Source: Dactylis glomerata
Taxonomy: Eukaryota > Streptophyta > Magnoliopsida > Poales > Poaceae
Direction: 5' to 3'
DNA length: 64,000 nt
NCBI GenBank assembly: GCA_007115705.1
Contig: QXEO01002084.1
Location: 248,001 to 312,000 of the forward strand
The notes beneath the pieces are model-generated. The model searched no databases. It worked only from the letters and a program-made list of their open reading frames with translations, and was not told the origin of the DNA. A program made the position numbers and the translations under genes. Of the stretch, positions 10,635 through 22,850 are shown one piece after another. Position 1 is the first letter of the stretch. Every line of letters begins with the position of its first letter.

Positions 10635-12310
10635 TGATACGTCACAAATGTATCTATAATTTTTGATGCTCCATGCTTGTTTTTACACCATTTGCTTAGT
10701 GTTTCATTACACTTCATGGCGTTTTTATGCATTTTCCGGAACTAACCTATTAACAAGATGCCACAGTGTCAGTTCCCTGTTTTTTGTTGTTTTTGTGTTT
10801 CAGAAAAGTTACACAGGAAATATTCTCGGAATTGGACGAAACAAAAGCCAAACATCCAGAAATTCACCGAAGCTTCCAGAGAACCGAAGAGGAGATGGAG
10901 TGGGGCCACGAGGGGCCCACACAATAGGGCAGCGCGGCCCAGGGCTAGGCCGCGCCCCCTATGTGTGTGGCCGCCTCGGTCCACTTCTGACGATGCCCCT
11001 TCGCCTATAAAGACCCCCCGACAGGAAAAACCTAAACACCCGATCACTTTTCTAGAATACATCACGATCCGCCGCCGCCATCGACCTGAGATCGGGAGGG
11101 CCCAGAAGCTATTCCCGGCACCCTGCCGGAGAGGGGAATCACCACCGGAGGTCTTCTTCATCACCATGCTTGTCTCCGGCGCGATGAGTGAGTAGTCTAC
11201 CTTGGACTATGGGTCCATAGTAGTAGCTAGTTGGTTGTCTTCTCCACCATGTGCTTCATGTTTAGATCTCGTGAGCTGCCTTACATGATCGAGATCACCG
11301 TTATGTAAATCTACATGTTGTGTTTGTTGGGATCCGATGAATATTGGTGTTATGATTGAGCTGATGTTCTGAATATTATCTTATGTTATCTCTATGTTGT
11401 TTATGATCTTGCATGCTCTCCGTTGTTAGTAGCTATCTTGGCCGAGTAGATACTAGTGACTCCAAGAGGGGGTATTTATGCTCGATAGTTGGGTTCATGC
11501 CTCTATTTAATCTGGGGAGTGACAGAAATCTCTAAGGTTGTAGATGTGCTATTGCCACTAGGGAGAAAACAACATTCATATTCTCAAGGGCATATGCTTT
11601 TTTATATTACACACTTTGCTTAATGCAGTTATCTGTTATTCGCAACTTAATACTTGTGGAGTTCTCGGATTGATTCGCCACAAGTGGATTATTAGTCATA
11701 GATGCAGTTGGATGGCGGTCTGTGTATCTCGTTGTAATGCCCAGAGTAAATCTCATAGTGATCCTCTCGACATATCATGTTGTCTTTATTCTATCAATTG
11801 CCCAACTGTAATTTGTTTACCCAGCATGTGTTATTTTATCTTATGGAGAGACACCACTAGTGAACTGTGGACCCTGGTCCTATTTCCATTATATTGCTAT
11901 CACCTGTTTACTTTACTCGCACTGTTTACTTTACTCGCATATTACTATTGCTTTCCACTCGATACGCTCATACCCTTTGTTTCAAGCAAACCGGTGAGAT
12001 TGACAACCTCATCGTAAGTTGGGAACAAAGTATTTGGTTGTGTTGTGTGCAGGTTCTGCGTTGCAGCTGACAAAGCAAAGCACTGGACGAGGTGCCCTAT
12101 AAATTGTCCGGAGCTGTCGCGAAGCTAGCAAGCATCGCCTTCTGGAGTATTAGCTTTTTCCTACTGGATTGATAACCTTGGTTTCATAACTGAGGGAAAA
12201 CTTGCTGCTATATTCATCAAACCTTCTCTTAGGGTTTCCAACTGGCCGGTCATTTACTTCATCAACTACACGCCAACAATTCTCTGGCACCATTCATCAC
12301 CACGCCATCA
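10635..12310 (+). repeat. Athila-1 5' LTR
   Basis: It begins TGATACGTCAC and ends CACGCCATCA, 1676 bp. CTATAAAGACCCC at about 11005 is a likely TATA box with the transcript start shortly downstream. The LTR differs from its 3' partner by scattered substitutions and a 19-bp segment near 11806 that the partner lacks. Confidence 0.93.
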
Positions 12311-12320
12311 ACAAGTTTTC

Positions 12321-12338
12321 TGGCGCCGTTGCCGGGGA
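12321..12338 (+). promoter_or_regulatory. Athila-1 primer-binding site
   Basis: TGGCGCCGTTGCCGGGGA lies 10 bp after the LTR. It matches the complement of the 3' end of plant tRNA-Asp as I remember it, the primer used by Athila-type elements. The same site at the same offset occurs in Athila-2. Confidence 0.85.
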
Positions 12339-12495
12339 AAAAGAAGACTTCTGCAAGGGGAGTTTTGCACGCACATCCTTTACTTTGTTTAAGTTTTGCT
12401 TTTACTTTATTTTTACTTGCATCGTTTTATCAAAAACACAAAAAATTAGTTTCCTTTATAGTTGTTTTTACTTGTCTGCTTTTAGCTTTGCTAGA

Positions 12496-14559
12496 ATGGG
12501 TACTCATGAGAACACCAAGTTGTGTGATTTTACTAGCACTAGTAATAGTGATTTTATCTGCACTCCTATTGTGCCACCTGCTCCTGCTGCAAATTTTTAT
12601 GAGATTAAGCCTGCTTTGTTGAACCTTGTTATGAAAGAGCAATTTTCTGGTGCTAGTACTGATGATGCTGCAGCTCATCTCAACAATTTTGTTGAGCTAT
12701 GTGAGATGCAGAAATATAAGGATGTAGAAAGTGATATTATTAAGCTTAAGTTGTTTCATTTTTCTTTGAGAGGAAAAGCTAAGGATTGGTTGCTATCTTT
12801 GCCTAAAAATAGTATTGATTCATGGGCTAAGTGTAAGGATGCTTTTATTGGTAGATACTATTCTCCTGCTAAGATTATAGCTTTGCGTAGCAATATTATG
12901 AAGTTTAGCCAGTTTGATAATGAACATGTTGCTCAGGCTTGGGAAAGAATGAAATCTATGATAAAGAATTGCCCCACTCATAGACTGACTACTTGGATGA
13001 TTGTCCAAACTTTTTATGCAGGACTGAATTTTTCTTCAAGGAACCTATTGGATTCAGCTGCTGGAGGCACTTTTATGTCCCTTACCTTGGGCACCGGAAC
13101 CAAGCTTCTCGACAATATGATGGTAAATTACTCTGAATGGCACACCGAGAGAGCTCCATAAGGTAAGAAGGTAAATTCTGTTGAGGAAACCTCTTCCTTG
13201 AGTGGTAAGATTGATGCTATTATGCTTATGCTTTCTAATGATAGGACTCATGTAGATCCTAATAATGTTCCTTTAGCCTCTTTGGTTGCTCAAGAAGAGC
13301 ATGTTGATGTAAACTTCATTAGAAATAATAATTTCAACAACAATGCTTATAGGAACAATTTTGCTAGTAACAATTATAGGCCATATCCTTCTACCAATGG
13401 TAATGGTTATGGTAACTCTTATGGTAATTCCTCCAACAACACTAGGGCCGCGCCCTCCGAGCTTGAGGTAATGCTCAAGGACTTCATCGGTAAGCAAAAT
13501 GCTTTTAACAAGTCTGTTGAGGAAAAGTTAGGCAAAATTGATATTCTTTCTTCTAAAGTGGATAGCCTTGCTCATGATATTGAACTTCTGAAATTAAAAG
13601 TGTTGCCTAATGATGTGAAGGAGAACAATCCTTTTGCCACTGCTAATGCTATCCAAGTTAGAATTGATGAAAATGTTAGGATGCTAGCAGAATTGCATGC
13701 CAGGTGGGAAAGAGAAGATGAGATGGCTAGGAAGATGAAGGTATGTACCATTACTACCTCTAATGAAGTTATTCCTAATGCTAGCAATCCTCTTACTTTG
13801 ATTGGTGTAGAGAAAACTCCAACTCCTAGTGTTAAAAAGCCTACAACAGCAAAAACTTTTTCTCAAAAGAGTGCTGAAATTTTTCGGAGTGTAGGAGATG
13901 ATAGCTCTATTTCCTTTAATGATTTTGATGTTGATCGCTGCAATATATCTGAAGTTATTTTGTTCTTGCAAAAGCTTGCTTTGACTCCCAATGCTAGTTC
14001 TTTAAATGTTGCTTTTACAAAGCATATTAGCAATGCTCTCATGAAAATTAGGGACGAAAAGTTGAAGCAAAAAGCTTCTATTCCCAAGAAGTTAGAAGAT
14101 GGTTGGGAACCCATCATTGATATGCATGTTAATGGTTTTGATTGCCATACTTTATGTGATCTAGGTGCTAGTATTTCTATTATGCCTAGAAAAATTTATG
14201 ACATGCTTGATTTACCACCGCTTGAAAAGTGTTATTATGATGTTCCTATTGCTGATGTTGCTAAGAAGAAACCTTTGGGAAGGGTTAATGATGTTCTTAT
14301 TATGGTTAACAATAACCTTGTTCCCGTTGATTTTCTTGTCATGGATGTTGAATGCAATGCTTCATGTCCTATTATTTTGGGAAGACCCTTTCTTCGAACT
14401 GTAGGTGCCATCATTGATATGAGGGAAGGCACCATCAAATATCAATTCCCACTCAAGAAAGGTATGGAACACTTCCCTAGGAAGAGAAAGAAATTGCTTT
14501 TTTACTCTATTCTTAGAGCAAATTATGAGCTTGATGCTTCATCACTTGATATTACTTGA
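12496..14559 (+). pseudogene. Athila-1 gag-protease
   Basis: The likely start is the ATG at 12496 (MGTHENTK). The capsid part follows at about codons 40-220, with FSGASTDDAAAHLNNFVE, KLFHFSLRGKAKDWLLSLP and AFIGRYYSPAK, typical of the Retrotrans_gag family. An Asn-rich linker (about 13320-13440) is followed by a coiled-coil-like stretch, then a retroviral-type aspartic protease with CDLGASISIMP (about 14155-14187) and CPIILGRPFL (about 14370-14400). The only lesion seen is TAA at 13159-13161, a C-to-T change from a probable Gln codon. The frame then ends, and no pol domains follow. Confidence 0.88.
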
Positions 14560-17196
14560 TTCGCACTTTCTGCGCCTAGCTCAAAGGCGTTAAAGAAAAG
14601 CACTCTTGGGAGATAACCCAATGTTTTTACTTTCAGTACTTTTTCTTTTATTTGAGTCTTGGAAGTTATTACTACTCTAATAACCGCTCCTTATCCTTTT
14701 TATTTCGTTTTTGTGCCAAGAGAAGCCTCTAATTTGAGTAAGGTAAGATTTGGGGATGTTGTTGTCCTGAAACAGTTTTCGGTGCTGCACCGTAAAAATT
14801 CGTGAAAATTCTCAGAATATCTTTTAGACCTGCGATTTCTTGCGCATATGCCCCAGGTTATATCCAAACTTTCATTAGTTATACACTTTTTTGATTTGAG
14901 CAACAGAAAACCCTCTAAAAATTCGACCTTTGTCAGCTGTTCTATTTTGATAGATTTCTGCCAATATTTGTGTTTGCCGCTTGATCGCTTTCTTTTTTAG
15001 TTCTTTTGATCACGGAACTTTTGGCGAAGTTGCTACAGTAGTATGTGCTTTATATGTGGTGGTTTTGAGTTGAAACCTGAAGCAAAAAAGGGTTGATTCA
15101 ATGTTATGCTTACACTAATGTTGCTAATAGAATTGTGTTTATTTTTGTATAAAGGAAGTTTTCAAGTGTAGGGATTGGAGAATGATGAGATGAGTTGAAG
15201 AATGGACAAAAGCTCAAGCTTGGGGATGCCCACGCACCCTAAGAAATATCCAAGAGGTACAAGCATCAAAGCTTGGGGATGCCCCCGAGGCACCCCTTCT
15301 TCATCGGCAAAAATTAGGTCACCTTTCAACACACTATATTTTTATTGCTTCATGCATTATGCGTTTTTCTTGGAGCTCCAGTTGCTTTTAGTTTTCAGTT
15401 TTGTTTAGTTTTGTTTGCTTCAATAAATGGTTGGACCCCAACAAATTTCTTTCGGAGAAGTTGCCTTGCTTTTCATTTGCCAAGAACACTCTGTTTTTCA
15501 CTCTTATCGTTTCAACGAGTGTTCTCTTTTTCTAGAACCGCGTTTAGCTTTCATTTTTCGCCTTGATTTTTGTTCAGATCTTGTTATATCTTTGCATCAA
15601 GGTATATTTTGACCTCTGGTCCATGTTGGTTTTCATCAAAAGAGTTGTTTCAAAAAAGTTTGAATGGTGTTGGAAAAGAGAAAAAGCTTTATGCAAAAAA
15701 GTGGTACAAAAAGGAGCTTGTGTAGACTGCGGCCTAGGCTTTTGCATGTCGTGCTTGATGTCTTTTTGATAGTATGTTTAGTGGTTTTGCTGTAGCATGA
15801 CTTGTCTCAAATGACTGAGATTGCTTAATGAGCCTTTGAAAAAATCATGCGTTGTTTTAATTATTTGGAAGCATTATTTTGGGTTTCTCCTTTGATGCTT
15901 TATTTGGGTTGACTTGGCACATGCTCACACATGTTTGACTCATACAAAGTTGCCATAAGCCTCTATGATCATTTAGTTTTTGACTTTTAATGCCATCTTA
16001 TGCTTCTTTTAATGTCGCTCTGCATGATTATGACCGTTATTGCTCTCTTAGTTGGTCGCTCCCAGTCTTTTGCTAGCCCTCATTTTGTACTGAGTATGAG
16101 CTTTACTTGTGCATCCAACTCCTAAAAACCAAGTTTGCATTTGTGTCCACTATAAATTCCTATGCATGGTATTTGTAAGCCATTCCAAGTAAATTTTCAT
16201 GTGCTACCTTTCAAAACTTTCAACTACTTCTTGTTTTGTGCCACTGTTTTTAGCTCATGGGGACGTAGTGGTCGGAATTGCTATCTTCCATATTAAATTA
16301 AGTACCCGTCGACTAGGTAGCTTCATCTGCTAGTCATTAATTTTGCAAAGGAGCTGGTCAGACCATTGCAATCTAATTCTAAAAAAGAAAAAAAGGCACT
16401 CCTCCATGGTATGTGAATGTTGGTGGGAACCCGATGGAATCGGTTAGCCATGGTTGGAGAAAGGAAAAAAGGTGAGGAGGAGTGCCAAAGCTTTATAAAA
16501 GAGCACCAATGTGCCAAATTTTCAAAGAACTCGGAACCGCTCTCACTTGTTTATTATGGAAGATAGTAAAACCCCATTGCCAGTCATTGACATGAAACAA
16601 CCACCTCTCAAAACCCAATTTTTATCTCTCTGTTTTACAAATGAAAAGCTCTAGCACATGTTTAATCACTGCTTCCCTCCGTGAAGGGCCTTTCTTTTAC
16701 TTTTTATGTTGAGTCTCCACCTTCTACCTTTATGCACCGTCTAAGAGAGCATAGTTGTCATTCTGAGTATAATGTGCATTGTCCCAAAGTTTTCATTGAT
16801 TGATTCATGATGTTGGTTTCACTTGTTCTTAAATTACTTGTATCTAGTCGCCCTCTTAAACTTGAAGGTGTCCTATGCATTCATGTTTTGCTCTCTCATG
16901 AAGGACAAGCTGAAAACCATTTGTATGTTTTTCCATATGATTTGAACACACGTTTGATTTTCATTGTTTCATTTTCATGATCTTTTGTTTGTGTTCTTTT
17001 TCATGTTATAACATGGTTGCTAAGTTTCTTCTATCAAGATTATGTCTTTCATGCCCATATTTTAAGTTCTTTTGATCCCAGCACACAATGCTTACATAGA
17101 TGGTCAAGATTGTGTAGGTGCATGTCACCTCAAAAATTATTTCTTTTGTTATCACTTACCTACTCGAGGACGAGCAGGAGTTAAGCCTGGGGATGC
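14560..17196 (+). other. Athila-1 3' noncoding domain
   Basis: No coding motif is visible, yet this region is clearly related to the corresponding part of Athila-2 (reverse strand, 51115-53480 and 39538-40087). Shared segments include CAAGCTTGGGGATGCCC repeats (about 15215 and 15270), the CACCTTTCAACACACTATAT segment (about 15319) and CCTTTGAAAAAATCATGCG-type text. It ends with TAAGCCTGGGGATGC, a likely polypurine tract, next to the 3' LTR. Confidence 0.75.
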
Positions 17197-18855
17197 TGAT
17201 ACGCCTCAAACGTATCTATAATTTTTTATGCTCCATGCTTGTTTTTACACCATTTGCTTAGTGTTTCGTTACACTTTGTGGCGTTTTTATGCATTTTCCG
17301 GAACTAACCTATTAACGAGATGCCACAGTGCCAGTTCCCTGTTTTCTGCTGTTTTTGTGTTTCCGAAAAATTACACAGGAAATATTCTCGGAATTGGATG
17401 AAACAAAAGCCAAATATCCAGAAATTCACCGAAGCTTCCAGAGAACCGAAGAGGAGACGGAGTGGGGCCACGAGAGTCCCACACAACAGGGCAGCGCGGC
17501 CCAGGGCTAGGCCACGCCCCCTATGTGTGTGGCCGTCTCGGTCCTCTTCTGACGATGCCCCTTCGCCTATAAAGACCCCCCGACGGGAAAAACCTAAACA
17601 CCCGATCACTTTTCCAGAACAGATCGCAATCCACCGCCGCCGTCGACCCGAAGATCGGGAGGGTCCAGAAGCTCTTCCCGGCACCCTGCCGGAGAAGGGA
17701 ATCGCCACCAGAGGTCTTCTTCATCGCCATGCTTGCCTTCGGCGCGATGAGTGAGTAGTCTACCTTGGACTATGGGTCCATAGCAGTAGCTAGTTTGTTG
17801 TCTTCTCCACCATGTGCTTCATGTTTAGATCTCGTGAGCTGCCTTACATGATCGAGATCACCGTTATGTAATTCTACATGTTGTGTTTCTTGGGATCCGA
17901 TGAATATTGGTGTTATGATTGAGTTGATGTGCTGAATATTATCTTATGTTATCTCTATGTTGTTTATGATCTTGCATGCTCTCCGTCGTTAGTAGCTATC
18001 TTGGCCGAGTAGATACTAGTGACTCCAAGAGGGGTATTTATGCTCGATAGTTGGGTTCATGCCTCTATTTAATCTGGGGGAGTGACAGAAACCTCTAAGG
18101 TTGTAGATGTGCTGTTGCCACTAGGGAGAAAACAACATTCATATGCTCAAGGGCATATGCTTTGTTTACATTACACACTTTTCTTAATGCAGTTATCTGT
18201 TGTTCGCAACTTAATACTTGTGGAGTTCTCGGATTGATTCGCCACAAGTGGATTATTAGTCATAGATGCAGTTGGATGGCGGTCTATGTATCTTGTTGTA
18301 ATGCCCAGAGTAAATCTCATAGTGATCCTCTCGACATATCACGTTGTCTTTATTCTATCAATTGCCCAACATGTGTTATTTTATCTTATGGAGAGACACC
18401 ACTAGTGAACTGTGGACCCTGGTCCTATTTCCATTATATTGCTATCACCTGTTTACTTTACTCGCACTGTTTACTTTACTCGCATATTACTATTGCTTTC
18501 CACTCGATACGCTCATACCCTTTGTTTCAAGCAAACCGGTGAGATTGACAACCTCATCGTAAGTTGGGAACAAAGTATTTGGTTGTGTTGTGTGCAGGTT
18601 CTGCGTTGCAGCTGGCAAAGCAAAGCACTGGATGAGGCACCCTATAAATTGTCCGGAGCTGTCGCGAAGCTAGCAAGCATCACCTTCTGGAGTATTATCT
18701 TTTTCCTACTGGATTGATAAACTTGGTTTCATAACTGAGGGAAAACTTGCTGCTATATTCATCAAACCTTCTCTTGGGGTTTCCAACTGGCCGGTCATTT
18801 ACTTTATCAACTACACACCAATAATTCTCTGGCACCATTCATCACCGCGCCATCA
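17197..18855 (+). repeat. Athila-1 3' LTR
   Basis: It begins TGATACGCCTC and ends CGCGCCATCA, 1659 bp, colinear with 10635-12310. The TATAC target duplication and the resumed Copia-1 frame follow immediately. Confidence 0.94.
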
Positions 18856-20435
18856 TATACCTCGTGGATGACACCCCCACTTCTATTTTGGAAGCCTATG
18901 CATCTCATGATGCTGACTACTGGAAAGAAGCCATTCGCAGTGAGATGGATTCCATCCTGGCAAATGGGACTTGGGAAATTACTGATCGTCCTTATGGGTG
19001 CAAACCTGTAGGATGTAAGTGGGTGTTCAAGAAAAAGCTTAGACCTGACGGTACTATTGAAAAGTACAAGGCACGCCTTGTTGCCAAGGGTTATACCCAG
19101 AAAGAAGGCGAAGACTTCTTTGATACTTATTCACCTGTGGCCAGATTGACCACTATTCCAGTACTACTATCCCTGGCTGCCTCACATGGTCTTCTCGTTC
19201 ATCAAATGGACATTAAGACGACTTTCCTAAATGGAGAGTTAGATGAGGAGATTTATATGGATCAGCCGGATGGATTTGTGGTAAGTGGTCAAGAAGGAAA
19301 GGTGTGTAAGTTGCTGAAGTCTTTGTATGGTCTTAAGCAAGCACCTAAGAAGTGGCATGAGAAGTTTGAAAGAACTATAACTGCTGAAGGCTTTGTTGTT
19401 AACGAAGCTGACAAGTGTGTGTACTATCGCTATGGTGGGGGCGAGGGAGTCATCTTATGTCTGTATGTTGATGATATACTGATATTCGGGACCAGTCTTG
19501 ATGTTATCAAGGAGGTCAAAGACTTTCTATCTCGTTGTTTTGAGATGAAAGATCTAGGAGTGGCTGATGTGATCTTGAACATCAAGCTACTGAAAGTTGA
19601 CGATGGTGGGATAACAGTGCTTCAATCTCACAATGTGGAAAAGATCTTGAGTCGTTTTGGGTATAGCAACTGCAAGTCTTCTCCTACGCCATATGATCCT
19701 AGCATGTTGGTTCGAAAGAATCAGGGAGATCCTAAGGATGCTAAAGATCAGCTGAGATATTCTCAGATTATTGGCTCGCTTATGTATCTGGCCAGCGCTA
19801 CGAGGCCTGACATCTCTTTTGCTATTAGCAAGTTGAGTCTATTTGTGTCAAATCCTAGAGATGTTCATTGGCAGGCTCTTGAAAGAGTTTTATGTTATTT
19901 GAATGGCACTGCGAGCTATGGGATTCACTACTCTGGGTATCCAAGGGTACTTGAAGGGTATAGTGACTCAAATTGGATATCTGATGCTGATGAGACTAAG
20001 GCCACAAGTGGTTATGTGCTTACACTTGGTGGTGGCACTGTTTCCTGGAAGTCTTGCAAGGAGACCATCTTAACGAGGTCAACTATGGAAGCAGAACTCA
20101 CAACATTAGACACAACCACTATTGAAGCAGAGTGGCTTTGAGAGCTCTTGATGGACTTGCCTGTGGTTGAAAAACCCATACCCGCAATTCCTATGAACTA
20201 TGATAATCAAACTGTGATCATCAAAGTAAACAGTTCTAAGGACAATATGAAGTCATCAAGACATGTGAAGAGGAGATTGAAATCTGTCAGGAAAATGAGA
20301 AACTCCGGAGTTATTGCGTTGGATTATATCCAAAAATCTAAAAATCTGGCAAATCCCTTAACAAAGGGTCTATCATGTAATGTGATAGATAATGCATCGA
20401 GGGAGATGGGTTTGAGACCCACACTTTGTCCATAG
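18856..20435 (+). pseudogene. Copia-1 reverse transcriptase and RNase H
   Basis: This is the last part of the Copia-1 polyprotein, resuming after Athila-1. The reverse transcriptase starts at about ADYWKEAIRSEMDSI and shows KWVFKKKL, KARLVAKGYTQ, HQMDIKTTFLNGEL and the catalytic CLYVDDILIFG (about 19458-19490). The RNase H region follows with GYSDSNWISD and the final ExE-type segment AELTTLDTTTIEAEWL. TGA at 20139-20141 replaces an Arg codon seen in Copia-2; the C-terminal piece continues to 20435. RT and most of RNase H are otherwise uninterrupted. Confidence 0.93.
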
Positions 20436-20996
20436 TGGTAACCCACTCTATGTGTTCGGAGATCTCGTGAATTAGAGTTGGGAGACAAGCTGTTGGTCAG
20501 CTCAGAGGAGAGTATCCTTACATTATACTACCACTCCATATCGATGCAATACTCTCCTATTCTGCATGGCAGGTTGATATTTATCTTAATGTGTTATAAG
20601 TGGCTTGTTTATAGCAAAGATGTTGCCCTGCAGAACATCTTTTGAAGAACACACCTATATGAGTCTGACTGTCAAACGTCGCAGTCTATGGGAGTTGGGT
20701 GCTCTCTAATAAACTCATAAAAGGCCATGGAGTATGACGCATAAGCTCCAAACCGCGGGGAAACCTTGCTGCAGCCTAGTATCGGTCTAGACTTTGTGTG
20801 AAACTAGTACGCACCAAACTTGTAGTTCAAGGCATAGTCCACTATTCAAGTTGCAATCTAATGTAGCATGAAGTTCTAAGTGGAAGTTCAACTTAACAGT
20901 CTCCACCTCGCACCGGTATATAAACAATGTTCTGGAACTGTTTGATGTGATGTGATGTGATGTGATGAGATGTGCCAATGAGACTTTGTGGGGGAT
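20436..20996 (+). other. Copia-1 3' untranslated region and polypurine tract
   Basis: This is noncoding and nearly identical in layout to 31252-31762 of Copia-2. A TGATGTGATG microrepeat lies near 20943-20970. GAGACTTTGTGGGGGAT adjoins the 3' LTR and fits a polypurine tract. Confidence 0.8.
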
Positions 20997-21996
20997 TGTT
21001 GGAATTCGGTTGTGGGCTTTAGTCCATGGCCCAATACAAATTCTGAAATTCTCTTGGCCCATTCATGCCTAGCAAGGGATGGCACCAAAGTTTAGTCCCA
21101 CCTTGCTAGTTTGGAGGGAGTTGCACCAACATATATAGTGGAGTGTTCCACTACCTTCGAAAGTGAGAGAAGAGGAGTGGCTTACACGCGCGCTCCTCCT
21201 CCTCCGCCGCCCACCTCGCCTCGCCTCGCCTCATCACAACGCGCGCGCGCCGCGGTTTGCGGAATTGTGCCTCGGTGCCGAGCTTACTTATCTTTTTGCT
21301 GTTTGGGAGAATTACTACGTGAGTTATTTCTCTGTTAGCCGTTTCCGGTTTTTTCGGATCATGGGCTGTTACTAACTCGGGCGTGGGCTGCGCCCCACGT
21401 CTTACCCGACCGGCGCTATATAAGCAGGCTTAGGCGCAAACCCTAAACACGCTGTATCACATCCTGTCTCTCGCCTCCAGAGCTTTGCGCCGCTGCTACA
21501 CCTTCTCCATCCCCTCCTCCGGCGTGCACCGGACGACGGGATAGTAGGCCTCTGGAACCCCGCCTCTTGTGAACCTGTACGGGTGAGGGGCGATCAGGTT
21601 TTTGGGGAGCGCTTCTGCGCGACTACTGATGGCATCACGTCGACCGATGACTCCTTCCCCGATGAGGACTTCTTTCTGGACATCAGCGCCCTCTACATCG
21701 ACGACATGGCCGACGACGCTGATGCCAACGCGAACGCCAACGCGAACACGAATCTGAACGCGAACGCGAATCCTCCTGCAGCACCGTATGCAATCTGCTC
21801 CTACCTATTTCAGTTTCCGTTATAGTTTCTTGTATTAGCGTTTGGGGTAGATGTGATCTGTTTATCTCTGTTAGATATGATCTGCTCGTCTATTCTGCTA
21901 GTATGCATGATTAGGTTAATTCCTGCAATTATAATCATGCTATATTGCTGTTTATTTTGGATTAAATCTTATGATAAATTGCTTATATATTCAACA
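20997..21996 (+). repeat. Copia-1 3' LTR
   Basis: This full-length LTR is TGTTGGAATTC...TTCAACA. It holds a TATATAA box at 21417-21423 and, downstream of it, a small open frame (from about 21583) rich in Asn-Ala repeats. TGGTC follows, closing the target duplication. Confidence 0.95.
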
Positions 21997-22850
21997 TGGT
22001 CTAGTGTAGTGTTTCGGAAATAGCCTAATAATCATCCACGCAAAACTGAAAGATAGACATGTGAATTATTAGCATGAATGGTGGCTATAAAATATATTGT
22101 TTTCTATTGCAAATAATGAATGCCCATAAATCTATAAATGTATTTTCCAGTTGATTTGGACACACTAAAGGCGATGTTCCCCTCTAAATTAACAATACCT
22201 AAATGATGCCCTCGCATTTGCGAGGGCCCTCATGATAGTTTCAAAAAAAAAGTCACTTTGGGCCATACAAAAAGGGTCATATATAGCTAGATTTTTGTTT
22301 CCAGATTTGGTTCATTTTACGCTGAAGTTTCAAACGGGCCAGATCCACATTTTCATCGTGCGGTATAGACAATTTTGTCTGATCTACTCCATCGATCGGT
22401 TAATTAGCAGTAGAGATTCTTTTTTATTGGTCATAGTGCCACTATATCACTCACCCCGCTTCGAGCGTACCACCTTGCATAGTTGCACGTCGTTTTAGCG
22501 GCCCGTTTTGTTTGGAACATACTCCTTTTTTTTTTTTGAGTGATGGAACATACTCCTATTTGATTCCCCATCAACGAAGCGGGCCAAAATCCTATAGACA
22601 AGAACCTCGTGGTCAGTCAGAAGGACTGTACCAATCTTCGACATGCCATTTTGTGCCCAACCAAAAAGAATATAAGCCAAATATGTGCTTTCAGGTCGAT
22701 AGGTACGTTTTAATTTCTCTCCATAAATTGCTGCATCCGGCCTCGAGCCTGTTTGCCCACAATAATCGAGCTACCAATCTAGCTAGGCCAGGTATAGGTA
22801 ATCAACTAGCCAGAGGGTTCGTACAGGAGCTGGAAGCACTAGCAGCAGAA
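21997..22850 (+). other. Upstream flank of the CYP79 pseudogene
   Basis: This is the 5' flank of the P450 up to its probable ATG. A GTCATATATAGC segment near 22279 is TATA-like but far from the start, so I do not assign a promoter. A micro-retroinsertion lies at 22513-22557. The rest shows no element termini. Confidence 0.5.
22513..22557 (-). repeat. 17-nt retroinsertion flanked by 14-bp target duplications
   Basis: TGGAACATACTCCT occurs at 22513-22526 and again, perfectly, at 22544-22557. Between them lie 11 T and GAGTGA. Read on the minus strand this is TCACTC followed by A11: a poly(A)-tailed 3' end with target-site duplications, as left by an extremely truncated LINE or SINE copy. Confidence 0.7.

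Larger units (their letters stand above)
10635..18855 (+). mobile_element. Athila-type Gypsy retrotransposon (Athila-1), gag-protease only
   Basis: The 8221-bp element has 1.7-kb LTRs starting TGATACG and ending CCATCA, an Asp-tRNA type primer-binding site, a gag-protease frame, about 2.6 kb of noncoding DNA, and a polypurine tract. No reverse transcriptase, RNase H or integrase is present, so it must have depended on another element. Its LTR and layout resemble the Sabrina/WHAM-like Athila group of Triticeae, but the name was not checked. It lies within Copia-1, in the same orientation. Confidence 0.94.
4437..21996 (+). mobile_element. Copia LTR retrotransposon (Copia-1) with two nested insertions
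   Basis: The element is bounded by TGTTGG...CAACA LTRs (4437-5076 and 20997-21996) and a perfect TGGTC target duplication. The gene order gag, protease, integrase, reverse transcriptase, RNase H identifies the Copia superfamily. It is split by Gypsy-A (5434-8655) and Athila-1 (10635-18855); removing both leaves a frame colinear with Copia-2 at 26229-32772. Nonsense codons, a lost T and a 5' LTR without its TATA region show it is dead. A family name was not assigned because that needs a repeat-database search. Confidence 0.95.
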
